The notes beneath the pieces are model-generated. The model was not told the DNA's origin. It saw nothing but the letters and a program-made list of their open reading frames with translations, and made no database searches. A DNA stretch of 64,000 nucleotides from Streptomyces qinzhouensis. Its GTDB lineage: Bacteria > Actinomycetota > Actinomycetes > Streptomycetales > Streptomycetaceae. The stretch covers positions 1,426,001-1,490,000 of the forward strand of contig NZ_CP042266.1 of the NCBI RefSeq assembly GCF_007856155.1. The letters run 5' to 3'. Numbering within the stretch: the first letter of the stretch is position 1; each line of letters opens with the position of its first letter. Both the position numbers and the translations under genes were made by a program. This document shows positions 53,473 through 61,873 of the stretch, piece after piece.

Positions 53473-55314
53473 GTGACGTCTTATCGTCTGAGCGGCGCGG
53501 TGATGACCCATCCGAAGCGGCTCGCGGCCGCCGAGCAACTGGCCGGTGCTGCGCCTCCGGGAGCACTCCGGGTCGTCATGGACCCCGACCCGGGGGGCCG
53601 TCCTTCCGCGCTGCGGACGGCGCTCGCCGCCTGGTCGGCCATCGAGGAGGACGCCACCCACCACCTGGTGGTCCAGGACGACATGCTGCTGTCCGACTCC
53701 TTCTTCGAGCGGGCCGGGGCGGCGGTGGCGGCGATGCCGCACGCGGCGCTCGCGCTGTTCGCGCTCTGGGATTCGCGCAACGGCGCGGCGGTGCGCTTCG
53801 GGGCGCTGGCGGGGGCCCGCTGGGTGTCCGCCGTGAACGAGTACTTCCCCTGTGTCGCGATCGTGCTGCCGCGCGATGCGGCGGCCGGGTTCGTGGATTA
53901 CGGCAGGGCCCGGCTGGACGCCTGGCCGGACGACATCCTGATGTACCGCTTTATGCGCGACAACGGCATCCCCGGCTATGTGTCGGTACCGAGTCTGGCG
54001 GAGCACGAGGACCAGGGCAGCATTTCCGGCAACGCGTTCCGGGGGCCGCGCCGTTCGGTCTGTTTTCTGCCCGGTGACCGCCCGGCGGACGAGGATGTCC
54101 GATTGTCGGGGCTGCGGGTGGCGCCCTTCTTCAAGAACGGTGTCGCGCAGTGTGCCGTCCGGGTCGAAGAACCGGGCCCCGAACGGTGGCTGCATCTTGA
54201 ATGCGAGTCATTTCTGGAGGGCTCGGGAATTCGCGGCGAAAGACTGGATTCGGCCATGCTGGGATTGACCGAAGTGACGGACCGGGAGGCGGTACGGGGT
54301 ACCTGGCTCACGGCGTTCGCACTCGGCTTCGTCCATCGGCGGGACGGCCGGGGCGAAGCCCCCGACCCGGCGCGGGATCCGGTACTGGCGGAGGCGCTGG
54401 CGACGATCGGTCCCGGCGGCATCAGCCACCGCAGCTCCGAGGAGCGGATCGCGGAGGTACGGGACGAACTCGCGGCGGTCGCGGAGGCCGGGCTGACGGC
54501 GGGACTGGCGGCCGGAGAGCGCCGCCCCGCCCGGCGTCCGGCGGCCGCGAGCCCGGCGGGTCCGGTCACGGCGCCCGCGGTCGCGGCGGGCACAGTCACG
54601 GCGCGTACGGTCACGGCACGCACGGCCGCGGTGAGCACGGTCGCGGTGGGTCTGGCCGGGGGGTCGAGCCCGCTGGGCGAGCACATCGCCCGGGGCCTCG
54701 CGGACAAGGGCTTCACGGTCACCCCGGCCGGACCGGGCACGGAGGGGCCGCCGCGGGGGCTGGACGCTCTGGTCGATCTGCGCCCGCTGCACCGGGCGGG
54801 CGGGCGGGCCCCGGCGGAGATCGCGCTCCGGATCCTCGACCGGGCGACGGGCGCGGTCCGTACCACCCACACCCTCTACCCGGGCGATCTGTACGGCCCG
54901 GGCTGCCCGCGCGATTCGGTGATCGGCGCACTGGTGTGGGACGCGCTGCGCTATCAGCCGCTGAAGGTGACCGAACCGCCGGAGGCCGGGCCGCGTCCGC
55001 TGTACCCGCTGCACACGGCGGATCTGACGGACGCGCTGGCCCATGCGCTGGTCTCGCCGCCGGCGGAGCGGGCCGTGCTGCTGCCGGTGGACGAGCCGCT
55101 CCCGGTGAGGGCGGTGGCGGAGCTGGTCCGGGAGGCGGTCAGGCCGGTGCCGCTGGAGGGCGTCCCGGCCGCGCGGCGCCGGAGCGCCGGCCCGGGGCCC
55201 GTACCGCGGGCGCCGCGGCTGCCGGGGTGGAAGCCGGTCCGCGAACTGCGGCAGGGACTGCACGGCTTCGCCCAGTGGCTGGCGTACGAGGGCATCCGCC
55301 ACGCACCGGTCTGA
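53473..55314 (+). CDS. Glycosyltransferase-like QDD protein fused to a degenerate NAD-epimerase-like domain (copy B)
   Basis: A 613-residue protein. Residues 1-300 match copy A (38558): SGAVMTHPKRLAAAEQL, VVMDPDPGGRPSALRTALAA, ATHHLVVQDDMLLSDSFFER. After a Ala/Val/Thr-rich linker (about 375-395), residues 395-610 look like an extended-SDR fragment: VGLAGGSSPLGEHIARGLAD in the dinucleotide position, YPGDLYGPGCPRDSVIG, and LHTADLTDALAHAL, but no YxxxK. It may be an inactive or sugar-binding domain. GGAGG before GTG 53473. It marks the right border of the accessory cluster. Confidence 0.65.
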   Translation: MTSYRLSGAVMTHPKRLAAAEQLAGAAPPGALRVVMDPDPGGRPSALRTALAAWSAIEEDATHHLVVQDDMLLSDSFFERAGAAVAAMPHAALALFALWDSRNGAAVRFGALAGARWVSAVNEYFPCVAIVLPRDAAAGFVDYGRARLDAWPDDILMYRFMRDNGIPGYVSVPSLAEHEDQGSISGNAFRGPRRSVCFLPGDRPADEDVRLSGLRVAPFFKNGVAQCAVRVEEPGPERWLHLECESFLEGSGIRGERLDSAMLGLTEVTDREAVRGTWLTAFALGFVHRRDGRGEAPDPARDPVLAEALATIGPGGISHRSSEERIAEVRDELAAVAEAGLTAGLAAGERRPARRPAAASPAGPVTAPAVAAGTVTARTVTARTAAVSTVAVGLAGGSSPLGEHIARGLADKGFTVTPAGPGTEGPPRGLDALVDLRPLHRAGGRAPAEIALRILDRATGAVRTTHTLYPGDLYGPGCPRDSVIGALVWDALRYQPLKVTEPPEAGPRPLYPLHTADLTDALAHALVSPPAERAVLLPVDEPLPVRAVAELVREAVRPVPLEGVPAARRRSAGPGPVPRAPRLPGWKPVRELRQGLHGFAQWLAYEGIRHAPV

Positions 55315-55499
55315 CCGGGCGCCACCGGCCGGGCCCGGCCTTCCCTCGCGCGAGTCCGGGGCCCCGGCCGGTGAGCGGCCGGTGAGCGCGACCGCCCCCG
55401 CGCCGGGTGTGCGGCCCGGTGCGGGGCGGGGGCGGTCGCGGCCGGGGTACGGCCCGGGGACAGGGGCCGTACCGGTCCGGAGCGGGCGGTGCCGCCGGA

Positions 55500-56438
55500 T
55501 CAGCCGCGGGCGCGGGCGCGGTTGCGGGCCATCAGCAGCGCGCCGCCGCCCAGACCGAGCAGGATCGCCGAACCGCCCGCCAGATACAGGGTGGTGGAGC
55601 TGCCGCCGGTCTCGGCGAGGTTCTCCGTGGGCTCACCGCCGGTCTGGGTCTTGACCTGGGGCTTCTCCTCGGCCTTCGGCTGCTCCCGCTTCGGCTCCTC
55701 GGGCTTTGCCACGGCCGCCTTCGGCGTCTCGCAGGTCGCCTCGACCAGGGTGACGCTTCCGTTGACCTCGGCGACGTTCAGCTTCAGCGGATTGACGTTC
55801 ACCTTCAGTTCGAGGGCGGTGGCGGCGGCCGTACGGGAGGTGGTGACGGTCCTCGACAGGTCCAGCGTGACCTCGCCGACGGCCGGTACGGCGATCCGGG
55901 TGCGGCCGCCCGCGGTGAGGGTGACCTTCTGCCCGAGGATCCGTACCGTACCGAGCAGATTCGATTCGGCCACGGGCTTCCGCCCGGCGACACAGGTGGC
56001 CTTGGAGGTGACCTGCTCCACCTCGACGAGGGAGAGCAGCGGCAGTCCGGGGATATGCACCCGGGCCCGGGCCAGATTGACGTATCCCTCGGCCTTCTTG
56101 CGGTCGGCGGTGACCCGGGCGGTGGCGACGTCCGCCCGGACCATCTGGAAGGGCCGTCCCCCGTCGACCCCGTCGAGCCGAACGGAGAGCCCGGTGCGTT
56201 CGGCGTTCGCGGGGGCCGTCACCTGGTTCAGGGTCGCGGTCAGGGGCACCCGGACCGCGTTGTTGAGCAGGGACACGTCGAGCCCGGCACGGAGGACGAC
56301 CGCGCCCGCCCGGCCCTCCGCGCCGCCTCCCGTGGCCTGCGCCGGACCGGCCAGTGCGACCGGGGCCGCGACGAGGGCGACGGCGGCCGTGGCGGCGGCG
56401 CAGCGGCGAGCGGGCAGGCGAAAGGTATTGCTGTTCAA
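55500..56438 (-). CDS. Secreted protein with LAETG sortase signal
   Basis: About 312 residues. Signal peptide (PARRCAAATAAVALVAAPVA, cleavage near GPAQA), a beta-rich domain with two Cys-containing segments (SKATCVAGRK, VEATCETPK), a Lys/Glu/Pro-rich stalk, then NLAETGGSST, a hydrophobic helix and a basic tail RNRARARG. LAETG is the actinobacterial sortase E-type signal, so it should be covalently attached to the cell wall. Start uncertain: TTG 56438 gives the best signal peptide. I recall a SCO1860-like sortase substrate at this locus. Confidence 0.85.
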   Translation of the reverse strand: MNSNTFRLPARRCAAATAAVALVAAPVALAGPAQATGGGAEGRAGAVVLRAGLDVSLLNNAVRVPLTATLNQVTAPANAERTGLSVRLDGVDGGRPFQMVRADVATARVTADRKKAEGYVNLARARVHIPGLPLLSLVEVEQVTSKATCVAGRKPVAESNLLGTVRILGQKVTLTAGGRTRIAVPAVGEVTLDLSRTVTTSRTAAATALELKVNVNPLKLNVAEVNGSVTLVEATCETPKAAVAKPEEPKREQPKAEEKPQVKTQTGGEPTENLAETGGSSTTLYLAGGSAILLGLGGGALLMARNRARARG

Positions 56439-56533
56439 GATGGTGGACCCCCACAGGAGTACGACGTCGCCCCGCGGCCACGGGGACACGTGGCCGGCGG
56501 CGACCGGGACGCCCACATCTTTACGCACTGAGA

Positions 56534-56587
56534 GTGAACTGATGGATACCCGGCGTCAGTTCACCCCAAAGAGGGGTTTCCGTGAAC
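56534..56587. promoter_or_regulatory. Array of GTGAAC/GTTCAC half sites upstream of the sortase substrate
   Basis: GTGAACTGA (56534-56542) and TCAGTTCAC (56556-56564) form a 9-bp inverted repeat. A further GTGAAC at 56582-56587 is inverted to the second site. The block sits about 95 bp before the probable start. The region 56439-56733 contains no gene. Confidence 0.5.
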
Positions 56588-56733
56588 ACATTCGATTAAC
56601 TGGACACATGCGTTCCCCGGAACCCCTCCGGTTTCACCCTCGGAGCGGCTGCGGGAGGGGGCCGGACCGCCATCGGGCCGCCGGCCGAAAGAGGTTCAAC
56701 GACCGGACCGGGCACGACGTCACGCCCGGTCAA

Positions 56734-56764
56734 CCCGGCGCCGCGCGTCTCGCGGGGCGCCGGG
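56734..56764 (-). terminator. Terminator of the amidohydrolase gene
   Basis: CCCGGCGCC pairs with GGCGCCGGG and an inner CGCG with CGCG around a TCT loop. It ends eight bases past the stop at 56772. Confidence 0.75.
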
Positions 56765-56771
56765 CGCGGGG

Positions 56772-57857
56772 TCAGCCGGTGATCCGGCCGTTGAGGACCA
56801 CCCGGCGGGGTGCCGCGAGGGCCCGGACGTCGGCGCGCGGATCCTCGTCGTAGACGACGAGGTCGGCGGGCGCGCCCTCCTCCAGGGCCGGGCGGCCCAG
56901 CCAGGCGCGGGCGCCCCAGGTGGTCGCCGAGAGCGCGTCGAGCGGCGGGATCCCGGCCTTCACCAGCTCGGCGACCTCGGCCGCGACCAGACCATGGGCG
57001 AGCGAACCGCCCGCGTCGGTGCCGACGAAGACCGGGATGCCCGCGTCGTAGGCCGAGCGGACCGTGTCGTACCGCCGCTCGTGGAGCCGCCGCAGATGGC
57101 CGGACCAGACGGGGAACTTGGCCTCGCCGCCGGCCGCGAGCGCCGGGAAGGTGGCGATGTTGACCAGGGTCGGCACGATGGCGACCCCGCGCTCGGCGAA
57201 GAGCGGAATGGTGTCTTCGGTGAGGCCGGTGGCGTGTTCGACGCAGTCGATGCCCGCCTCGACGAGATCCCGGAGCGAGTCCTCGGCGAAGCAGTGCGCC
57301 GTGACGCGGGCACCGAGCCGATGGGCCTCGGCGATGGCCGCTTCGACCTCGGCCCGTGGCCAGCAGGCGGTCAGATCGCCGACTTCGCGGTCGATCCAGT
57401 CGCCGACCAGCTTGACCCAGCCGTCCCCGCGCTTCGCCTCGCGGGCGACGTAGGAGACCAGATCGGCGGGTTCGATCTCATGGGCGTAGTTGCGGATGTA
57501 GCGGCGGGTGCGGGCGATGTGCCGGCCCGCGCGGATGATCTTCGGGAGGTCGTCCCGGTCGTCGATCCAGCGGGTGTCGGCCGCCGAGCCCGCGTCCCGG
57601 ATCAGCAGGGTGCCCGCGTCCCGGTCGGTCAGAGCCTGCTTCTCGCTGGTGGCGGCGGACACGGCGCCGTGCGCGTCGAGTCCGACATGGCAGTGGGCGT
57701 CGACCAGCCCGGGCAGCGCCCAGCCCGGCACGGTGACCGCCTCCGCCGCGGGCCGCTGATAGGTGACGCGGCCGCCGACGACCCACAGCTCGTCCCGGAC
57801 GTCCTCCGGGCCGACGAGCACCCGACCCTTCACATGCAGCACCGTGTGATCGCTCAT
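56772..57857 (-). CDS. Amidohydrolase family protein
   Basis: A 361-residue metal-dependent hydrolase. Motifs: LPGLVDAHCHVGLDAHG (HxH), a Lys in DGWVKLVGDW (possible bridging carbamate), VTAHCFAEDSLRDL and CVEHATGLT (His ligands), and FVGTDAGGSLAHG (Asp). The beta-sandwich parts flank the barrel at both ends. Relatives include imidazolonepropionase-like and prolidase-like enzymes; substrate unknown. ATG 57857; divergent from the aminotransferase gene 170 bp away. Confidence 0.9.
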   Translation of the reverse strand: MSDHTVLHVKGRVLVGPEDVRDELWVVGGRVTYQRPAAEAVTVPGWALPGLVDAHCHVGLDAHGAVSAATSEKQALTDRDAGTLLIRDAGSAADTRWIDDRDDLPKIIRAGRHIARTRRYIRNYAHEIEPADLVSYVAREAKRGDGWVKLVGDWIDREVGDLTACWPRAEVEAAIAEAHRLGARVTAHCFAEDSLRDLVEAGIDCVEHATGLTEDTIPLFAERGVAIVPTLVNIATFPALAAGGEAKFPVWSGHLRRLHERRYDTVRSAYDAGIPVFVGTDAGGSLAHGLVAAEVAELVKAGIPPLDALSATTWGARAWLGRPALEEGAPADLVVYDEDPRADVRALAAPRRVVLNGRITG

Positions 57858-58028
57858 GACTGCACTGTACGAGGGCGGGGTCCGCGCCCACGAGGGTGCG
57901 GGCGGGCACCCGCGCGGACGCCGAACGGGCCTGCGGGAGAGCCGGTCCCGGCTCGGTACCCTCGTGCGTATGGCCGGAACACCCCGGCCTGAACCGAACT
58001 GTCCGACTGTCCGAAGAAGGCGCCCACC

Positions 58029-59138
58029 GTGACACATCCGTTTCTGGACCTCCCCCCGCTGACCGCCGACCGGTTCGCGGCCATCGAGCGGCGGGTCGCC
58101 GCCCTGCTCGGCACCGAACAGGACGTCGTGATCACCCAGGGCGAGGCGCTGCTGCCGCTGGAGGGCTGCATCCGGTCCGGCGCCCGGCCCGGTTCGACGG
58201 CGCTGAACGTGGTGACGGGCCCGTACGGCCAGACCTTCGGCAACTGGCTGCGGGACTGCGGGGCGAAGGTCGTCGATCTGGAGGTGCCGTTCCACACCGC
58301 GGTCACCGCCGCACAGGTCGAACAGGCCCTGGCCGGGCACCCGGAGATCGACTTCGTCTCCCTGGTGCACGCCGAGGCGGCGACCGGAAACACCAATCCG
58401 GTCGCGGAGATCGGTGAGGTCGTCCGGGCGCACGGCGCCCTGTTCATGCTGGACGCGGTGGCCTCGGTGGCGGCGGAACCGCTGCTGCCGGACGCCTGGG
58501 GCGTCGATCTCTGTGTGATCGGGGCGCAGAAGGCGATGGGCGGCCCGGCCGGGGTGTCGGCGGTATCGGTGAGCCCGCGCGCCTGGGAGCGGTTCGCCGC
58601 GAACCCGGCCGCGCCCCGGCGCTCGTACCTCTCGCTCCTCGACTGGAAGGAGCGGTGGATCGACGGCGGCCGGCGGACCCTGCTGCACGCGCCCGCGCAG
58701 CTGGAGATGCTGGCGCTGGAGGCGTGTGTCGACCGGATCGAGAAGGACGGGCTCGCCACGGTCACCGCCCGGCACTCGGCGGCGGCCGCGGCGACCCGCG
58801 CGGGCGCTTCGGCGCTCGGCGGCGGTCTGACGCCCTATGTGCACGAGGCGAAGGACGCCGCGCCGGTGGCGACGACGCTGCGGACCCCGCCCGGGGTCGA
58901 CGCGGCGGCCCTGGTGGCGGCCGCGCTGGCCGCCGATCCCTCGCTGCCGCTGGTCGCGGGCGGCGGGGCACTGGCCGGGGAGATGATCCGGGTCAACCAC
59001 TACGGCGCGGACGCCACCGAGGACGCGGTGCTGTCGTCGCTGTCGGCGCTGGGGGCCGCGCTGGCCGCATCGGGCACGGCACCGGAGCCGGTCGACCAGA
59101 CGGCGGCGCGCCGCGCGGCTCTGGCCGCCTGGTCCTAG
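58029..59138 (+). CDS. Class V aminotransferase-like PLP enzyme
   Basis: A 369-residue PLP protein of the serine-pyruvate/alanine-glyoxylate aminotransferase type: NVVTGPYGQTFGNWLRDCGA, HAEAATGNTNPVAEIGEVVR, LDAVASVAAEPL and PLP Lys in CVIGAQKAMGGPAGVSAV. Reaction not predictable beyond an amino-group transfer on a small keto or amino acid. The start is GTG 58029. It is followed by a strong terminator before ectA. Confidence 0.88.
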   Translation: MTHPFLDLPPLTADRFAAIERRVAALLGTEQDVVITQGEALLPLEGCIRSGARPGSTALNVVTGPYGQTFGNWLRDCGAKVVDLEVPFHTAVTAAQVEQALAGHPEIDFVSLVHAEAATGNTNPVAEIGEVVRAHGALFMLDAVASVAAEPLLPDAWGVDLCVIGAQKAMGGPAGVSAVSVSPRAWERFAANPAAPRRSYLSLLDWKERWIDGGRRTLLHAPAQLEMLALEACVDRIEKDGLATVTARHSAAAAATRAGASALGGGLTPYVHEAKDAAPVATTLRTPPGVDAAALVAAALAADPSLPLVAGGGALAGEMIRVNHYGADATEDAVLSSLSALGAALAASGTAPEPVDQTAARRAALAAWS

Positions 59139-59210
59139 TCCGACGCCACCGCCCGGAGCCACCGCCCCGGAAGAATGCATTCCAGGGCCATAAATTCATA
59201 ACAGGACCAG

Positions 59211-59261
59211 GAAAACGGGAAGCTTTTTTGCCGCCTTTACGGATGGCAGCTTCCCGTTTTC
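59211..59261 (+). terminator. Rho-independent terminator with T tract
   Basis: A perfect 14-bp stem (59211-59224 with 59248-59261) flanks a 23-base loop that itself can pair GCC with GGC. The right arm ends in GTTTTC, so the RNA has a short U run. The region 59139-59497 holds no gene: this terminator, then an AT-richer ect promoter region. Confidence 0.75.
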
Positions 59262-59468
59262 TTCTGCCCGGGTTCCGGGGCCTTAAACGCTAAAGTTCCG
59301 ACAGGACAATCCGGCCACTTCCGGCATGTGATCGACTCCACAGCCCTACCGATTTGCGGCTTATTTGCTGGACAAATGCAGTCAAAGCACTGCCATGGCC
59401 CAGAGCGAGTCGCGCCCGCGCGATAACACATCACCCACTTCGCCCCAACCCCTCGCGACCATGCATTC

Positions 59469-59480
59469 ATGGAATTCCAT
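59469..59480. promoter_or_regulatory. 12-bp palindrome ATGGAATTCCAT just before ectA
   Basis: A perfect palindrome centred 23 bp before the ectA ATG. It could be an operator or fold over the translation start, where I see only a weak ribosome site. A second short inverted repeat, GCAGT/ACTGC, lies at 59378-59393. Confidence 0.4.
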
Positions 59481-59497
59481 CGGTAAGTTGAATCGGC

Positions 59498-60037
59498 ATG
59501 AACGCCGCGCAGGACGACCTGGTACGAGCCGAATCCCGCAGTGAATTCACCGTTATGGAGAGCCCCGGTATCGAGGACGGGGCCGCGCTCTGGCGCATCG
59601 CCCGCGACTCCGAGGTCCTGGACCTCAACTCCTCGTACAGCTACCTGCTGTGGTGCCGTGACTTCGCCGCCACCTCCCTGGTGGCCCGGGGCCCGGGCGG
59701 GGAGCCGATCGCCTTCGTCACCGGCTACGCCCGGCCCGACCGGCCCGAATCACTGGTCGTCTGGCAGATCGCGGTGGACCGCGAGCACCGGGGCCGCGGT
59801 CTGGCGGGCGCGCTTCTCGACGCCCTGACCACCCGGGTGACGGCGGAGCTGGGCATCCGGCGGCTGGAGACCACCGTCACCCCCGGCAACACCGCGTCGG
59901 ACCGGCTCTTCACGGCGTTCGCCGAGCGCCGGGGCGCGGATCTGGAACGCACCGTCCTCTTCGACGGGCGGCTGTTCCCGCCGGGCGCGGGCCATGAGCC
60001 CGAGGTGCTCTACCGCATCGGGCCGCTCGGCCGCTGA
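59498..60037 (+). CDS. ectA: L-2,4-diaminobutyrate acetyltransferase EctA
   Basis: A 179-residue GNAT enzyme. Typical EctA features: DGAALWRIARDSEVLDLNSS, YSYLLWCRDFAATSLVA, IAVDREHRGRGLAGALLDAL (acetyl-CoA loop) and ETTVTPGNTASDRLF. It makes N-gamma-acetyl-diaminobutyrate in ectoine synthesis, for osmotic and heat stress protection. First gene of ectABCD. ATG 59498. Confidence 0.97.
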   Translation: MNAAQDDLVRAESRSEFTVMESPGIEDGAALWRIARDSEVLDLNSSYSYLLWCRDFAATSLVARGPGGEPIAFVTGYARPDRPESLVVWQIAVDREHRGRGLAGALLDALTTRVTAELGIRRLETTVTPGNTASDRLFTAFAERRGADLERTVLFDGRLFPPGAGHEPEVLYRIGPLGR

Positions 60038-60136
60038 ACCTTCGGCCCCCGGCCCGCGGCCCGCGGCCGCCGCACGCCCGTCACCGTGCGCCCGTCACCG
60101 TACGACCCGATCCGTCCACACCCCCGGGAGAGACCT

Positions 60137-61405
60137 GTGACCATCACCCCGCCCGCCCTGAGCGTCTTCGAAACCCTCGAATCGGAGGTGCGCAGCTACT
60201 GCCGGAGCTGGCCCGCGGTCTTCGACCGGGCCCGGGGCAGCCGCCTCGTGGACGAGGACGGCCACTCCTATCTCGACTTCTTCGCCGGCGCCGGCTCCCT
60301 CAACTACGGGCACAACAACCCCGTACTCAAACGCGCCCTGCTCGACTATCTCGAACGGGACGGCATCACCCACGGCCTCGATATGGCGACCACGGCCAAA
60401 CGGACCTTCCTGGAGACCTTCCAGAATCTGGTCCTGCGGCCGCGCGATCTGCCCTACAAGGTGATGTTCCCCGGCCCCACCGGCACCAACGCGGTGGAGG
60501 CGGCGCTGAAGCTGGCCCGCAAGGTGAAGGGCCGGGAGTCGGTGGTCTCCTTCACCAACGCCTTCCACGGAATGTCGCTGGGCTCCCTCGCGGTCACCGG
60601 CAACGCCTTCAAACGGGCGGGCGCGGGCATCCCGCTGGTCCACGGGACGCCGATGCCCTTCGACAACTACTTCAACGGCACCGTCCCCGACTTCCTCTGG
60701 TTCGAACGGCTGCTGGCGGACCAGGGCTCCGGGCTCAACCAACCCGCCGCCGTGATCGTGGAGACCGTCCAGGGCGAGGGCGGGATCAACGTGGCCAGGC
60801 CCGAGTGGCTGCGCGCGCTCAAGGAGCTGTGCGAACGACGCGACATGTTGCTGATCGTCGACGACATCCAGATGGGCTGCGGGCGGACCGGGGGCTTCTT
60901 CTCCTTCGAGGAGGCCGGCATCGTCCCGGACATCGTGACCCTCTCCAAGTCGATCAGCGGTTACGGACTGCCGATGTCGCTCTGTCTGTTCCTGCCGGAG
61001 CTGGACATCTGGGAGCCCGGCGAGCACAACGGCACCTTCCGCGGCAACAATCCGGCCTTCGTCACCGCCGCCGCCGCGCTGCGGACCTACTGGGCCGACG
61101 GCGAGCTGGAGAAGCAGACGCTGGACCGCGGCGAGCAGATCGGACAGGCGCTGCTGGCCCTGGCGGGCGAGGAGCCCGAGCCCGGCTTCGGCTTCCGGGG
61201 CCGGGGACTGGTCTGGGGGCTCGAATTCCCGGACAAACGGCGGGCGTCGGCGGTCTGCGCCCGCGCCTTCGAACTGGGGCTGCTGCTGGAGACCTCGGGC
61301 CCCGAGAGCGAGGTGGTGAAGCTGCTGCCGCCGCTCACCGTCTCGGCCGCGGAGCTCGACGAGGGGCTGCGGGTGCTGGCCCGCGCCGTCCGCGAAACCG
61401 CCTGA
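60137..61405 (+). CDS. ectB: Diaminobutyrate-2-oxoglutarate transaminase EctB
   Basis: A 422-residue class III aminotransferase. ARGSRLVDEDGHSYLDFFAG, FPGPTGTNAVEAALKLARKV, NAFHGMSLGSLAVTG, VDDIQMGCGRTGGFFSFE and PLP Lys271 in VTLSKSISGYG are all present. It aminates aspartate semialdehyde to diaminobutyrate, the first committed ectoine step. GGGAGAG precedes GTG 60137, 99 bp after ectA. Confidence 0.97.
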   Translation: MTITPPALSVFETLESEVRSYCRSWPAVFDRARGSRLVDEDGHSYLDFFAGAGSLNYGHNNPVLKRALLDYLERDGITHGLDMATTAKRTFLETFQNLVLRPRDLPYKVMFPGPTGTNAVEAALKLARKVKGRESVVSFTNAFHGMSLGSLAVTGNAFKRAGAGIPLVHGTPMPFDNYFNGTVPDFLWFERLLADQGSGLNQPAAVIVETVQGEGGINVARPEWLRALKELCERRDMLLIVDDIQMGCGRTGGFFSFEEAGIVPDIVTLSKSISGYGLPMSLCLFLPELDIWEPGEHNGTFRGNNPAFVTAAAALRTYWADGELEKQTLDRGEQIGQALLALAGEEPEPGFGFRGRGLVWGLEFPDKRRASAVCARAFELGLLLETSGPESEVVKLLPPLTVSAAELDEGLRVLARAVRETA

Positions 61406-61471
61406 CACCACACCCAGCACCGATATCCGCATCGAGAACACACCGAACCGACCACGAGAGGTGACCACAGC

Positions 61472-61870
61472 GTGATCGTCCGATCCCTCGACTCCATCGA
61501 GGACACCGACCGGCATGTGAGAGCGGCCTCCGGGACCTGGGAGAGCAAACGTCTGGTGCTGGCCCGTGAACGGGTCGGCTTCTCGCTCCACGAGACCGTG
61601 CTGTACGCGGGCACCGAGACGTCCATGTGGTACGCCAACCACATCGAGGCGGTGCTCTGCACCGAGGGCACGGCCGAACTGACCAACGACGAGACCGGCG
61701 AGGTCCACACCATCGGCCCCGGCACGATGTACCTGCTCGACGGGCACGAACGGCACACCCTGCGCCCGGTCACCGACTTCCGCTGTGTCTGCGTCTTCAA
61801 CCCCCCGGTCACCGGCCGGGAGGACCATGACGAGCACGGCGTCTATCCCCTGATCACCGAGGAGGGCTGA
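61472..61870 (+). CDS. ectC: Ectoine synthase EctC
   Basis: A 132-residue cupin. [20 protein letters not shown], then WESKRLVL, and [45 protein letters not shown] match EctC, including the metal-binding Glu, Tyr and His residues. It cyclises N-gamma-acetyl-diaminobutyrate to ectoine. GTG start with AGAGG upstream. Confidence 0.97.
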   Translation: MIVRSLDSIEDTDRHVRAASGTWESKRLVLARERVGFSLHETVLYAGTETSMWYANHIEAVLCTEGTAELTNDETGEVHTIGPGTMYLLDGHERHTLRPVTDFRCVCVFNPPVTGREDHDEHGVYPLITEEG

Positions 61871-61873
61871 ACC

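Noticed and set aside
38558..55314. The accessory region as a mobile element
   Set aside because: No integrase, transposase, tRNA gene or attachment-site repeat is seen at either border; an insertion is inferred only from remembered synteny.
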